NCBI RefSeq assembly: GCF_022836845.1
Contig: NZ_JAJNNZ010000006.1
Coordinates: forward strand, 124,001 to 188,000
Length of the DNA stretch: 64,000 nt
Source of the DNA: Vibrio gelatinilyticus
Lineage (GTDB): Bacteria > Pseudomonadota > Gammaproteobacteria > Enterobacterales > Vibrionaceae
Direction of reading: 5' to 3'
This document shows, one piece after another, positions 62,149 through 64,000 of the stretch. The stretch's first letter is position 1, and each line of letters opens with the position of its first letter. Position numbers and translations under genes: made by a program. Under the pieces are notes generated by a model, which made no database searches, was not told the origin of the DNA, and saw only the letters and a list, made by a program, of their open reading frames with translations.

Positions 62149-62168
62149 TTCACCATGTTACTTAATGT

Positions 62169-64000
62169 CTACATCGGCGACTTAATCAATCCCGATTTAA
62201 GTGCCATCGCAAAAAGTATTGGGATGACTAAAAGCGTCAGAACCGTCGATACAAAAATACCGAAAATTAGACTTATCGCTAGCCCATTGAAAATGGGGTC
62301 GTCCAATATGAACAACGCGCCAATCATCGCAGCCAATGCTGTAAGCATAATCGGCTTAGAACGAACTGCTGCTGACTGGATCACAGCTTCGCTTAACTCG
62401 ACACCGTTGGCGATTTGTTGATTGATGAAGTCGACCAATAAAATCGAATTTCTAACGATAATACCCGCAAGTGCAATCATTCCTATCATTGACGTTGCCG
62501 TAAACTGAGCCCCTAACAAAGCATGGCCTGGCATGACACCAACGATAGTAAGCGGAATCGGTGCCATAATAATAAGAGGCGCAATATAAGATTTAAATTG
62601 GGCGACAACGAGTAGGTAAATCAGAATCATACCAACGCCATAGGCTATCCCCATGTCCCTAAATGTTTCATAAGTAATGGTCCACTCACCATCCCAAAAG
62701 ACTTCAATATTGTCCAAACCTGAAGGCTGATTAATAAAGTATTGAGTAATATCCGGTCGAGTCTCGTCCAACCGTGAATAGATATCAAACATTCCATATA
62801 ACGGACTATCTAGTTCACCTGTCATATCACCCACAACCATAATCATAGGGAGAGCGTTTTTGTGAACAATGTAGTTGTCCATTTGTGACTCGTTGATTTT
62901 GATAAGGTCAGCTAACAAATAAGCTTGTCCAGATTGCCCCCGAACTTTCATATTCATCAATTGCTCTAGTCGAACCTTCGCTGACTCACTTGCCTGGACT
63001 TGTATTGGTATAGGATATTTACTTTGCTCACTATGCATATAGCTCATAGGTTTGCCACCCACTGCCGTAGCCAAAGTATCGACGATATCAGAATAGGAAA
63101 CACCAAGTTTTGCTGCGCGAGTCCGATCTATCATTACATGCCATTTCTGATGTGATTCAGGTAAATACATATCAACATCGACAATATCGTCAGTCGTTCT
63201 AAATAACTCTCTTATATCGGCTGCGGCTTGCTCACGGATTTCCTGCGTTGGTCCATAGACCTCGGCTAAAATCGGTGACCACACGGGAGGACCAGGTGGT
63301 ACCTCGACAACTTTGACTTTACCACCATAGCTTTTCGCGATCCGATCGAGCTCTGGTCTAACATCGCCAGCGATTTCATGACTTGAACGATCTCGCTCTC
63401 CCTTATCAACCAGATTGACTTGAATATCGCCTTGATGAGCCCCCTGACGCATAAAATAGTGTCTGACCAATCCGTTAAAGTTGATTGGTGCAGCTGTCCC
63501 TGCATAGATCTGAAAGTCCTTAACCTCTTCTGTTTTTTGAACAACACTCGACAGTTCGAACAATACTCTTTGAGTACGCTCTAAACTACTTCCTTCAGGC
63601 ATATCAAGTATGACCTGAAATTCAGATTTGTTGTCAAATGGCAGCATTTTCATAACAACCGATTGATTTACAGGTAGCCACAGAGATCCCCCAATAGCGA
63701 TGAGGACTGCGGTGATAAGAAGTCTGCGATTGCGCTTTTGAGCTTTTGCGGTAACGAATGGCGCCATAACTTTATGAAAAACGCCATCCAGTACTTTAGC
63801 CTGCTTTGTCTCATCATGGTGCACACTATTTCTAAGCAATTTTGCTGACAGCCACGGTGACAAGACAAATGCAACAACAAGTGAAATAAACATCCCCATT
63901 GATGCGTTGATTGGTATTGGGCTCATATAAGGGCCCATTAAACCTGACACAAACGCCATTGGTAACAATGCTGCAATTACGGTGAGTGTCGCTAGGATAG
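62169..64000 (-). CDS. RND efflux permease, N-terminal part cut by window edge
   Basis: The C-terminal about 610 residues of an inner-membrane RND pump. The frame is open to the last base (…ILATLTVIAALLPMAFVSG…), so the N-terminal part of a roughly 1,050-residue protein is outside. LLPMAFVSGLMGPYMSPIP is the RND hallmark, followed by the second porter domain and six C-terminal helices (VGMILIYLLVVAQFKSY, GIIVRNSILLVDF, MLTALAAMIGALF). It is close to the heavy-metal and small-molecule RND group rather than to AcrB. The partner adaptor gene is presumably upstream, outside the window. Confidence 0.9.
   Translation of the reverse strand, partial: ILATLTVIAALLPMAFVSGLMGPYMSPIPINASMGMFISLVVAFVLSPWLSAKLLRNSVHHDETKQAKVLDGVFHKVMAPFVTAKAQKRNRRLLITAVLIAIGGSLWLPVNQSVVMKMLPFDNKSEFQVILDMPEGSSLERTQRVLFELSSVVQKTEEVKDFQIYAGTAAPINFNGLVRHYFMRQGAHQGDIQVNLVDKGERDRSSHEIAGDVRPELDRIAKSYGGKVKVVEVPPGPPVWSPILAEVYGPTQEIREQAAADIRELFRTTDDIVDVDMYLPESHQKWHVMIDRTRAAKLGVSYSDIVDTLATAVGGKPMSYMHSEQSKYPIPIQVQASESAKVRLEQLMNMKVRGQSGQAYLLADLIKINESQMDNYIVHKNALPMIMVVGDMTGELDSPLYGMFDIYSRLDETRPDITQYFINQPSGLDNIEVFWDGEWTITYETFRDMGIAYGVGMILIYLLVVAQFKSYIAPLIIMAPIPLTIVGVMPGHALLGAQFTATSMIGMIALAGIIVRNSILLVDFINQQIANGVELSEAVIQSAAVRSKPIMLTALAAMIGALFILDDPIFNGLAISLIFGIFVSTVLTLLVIPILFAMALKSGLIKSPM

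Overview
The window looks like part of the second chromosome of a Vibrio or a close Vibrionaceae relative. The basis is gene content and order recalled from family knowledge, not a search. An anaerobic ribonucleotide reductase pair (nrdDG), an aromatic aminotransferase, pntAB, a five-gene vxrABCDE set, yciH and ddl lie near one another, as I recall them in the V. cholerae VCA0511-VCA0572 range. Small proteins resembling Vibrio-restricted families occur throughout, and ackA is of the chromosome II type. Both edges cut genes: ackA at the left and an RND efflux pump at the right. I found no rRNA, tRNA, CRISPR array or intact insertion sequence.

Left part (1-9004): ackA, a small unknown gene, a cysteine-synthase-type PLP enzyme, then a compact, visibly A+T-rich minus-strand set of four membrane-glycan genes. 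In transcription order these are a GT-C (STT3-like) membrane protein, a GT2 glycosyltransferase with membrane anchor, an alkaline-phosphatase-superfamily (LtaS/MdoB-type) transferase and a Wzy/WaaL-type ligase. This is the best candidate for an undescribed system: a lipid-linked glycan assembly and transfer pathway.

Middle-left (9162-29730): housekeeping and accessory metabolism. It holds an EEP hydrolase, YjdM/PhnA, an M48 lipoprotein protease, menI, sgrR with a Zn-ribbon gene and cutA, a 2-oxoglutarate oxygenase, a DnaJ-type protein, a PF09818-type ATPase, a GGDEF/EAL protein, fabV, the divergent tesA/ybbAP pair whose start codons overlap, an FAD oxidoreductase, galE, a 24-residue membrane peptide gene and a LysR regulator.

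Middle (29794-45386): the Pat lysine acetyltransferase with a CRP-like site upstream, a SPOR lipoprotein, ddl, a tyrosine recombinase with an altered catalytic histidine, DUF3319 and yciH. A scar follows, with a decayed transposase and a perfect 20-bp inverted repeat. Then come the vxrABCDE operon (two-component cell-wall and type VI secretion control) and pntAB. The wall-related genes (SPOR, ddl, vxr) cluster here.

Right part (45699-64000): a PF10115-type HlyU-family protein, two diguanylate cyclases around an outer-membrane barrel, a DUF3069-type protein, a cobQ-modABC operon, a BOF protein, a small barrel, a retropepsin-like lipoprotein, the aromatic aminotransferase, and nrdD-nrdG. The nrdD promoter shows a perfect FNR site, two NrdR-like boxes 31 bp apart and a DnaA box. 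The window ends with a secreted EEP hydrolase and a set of RND pump, DUF2892 and a HlyU/BigR-like thiol-sensing ArsR regulator.
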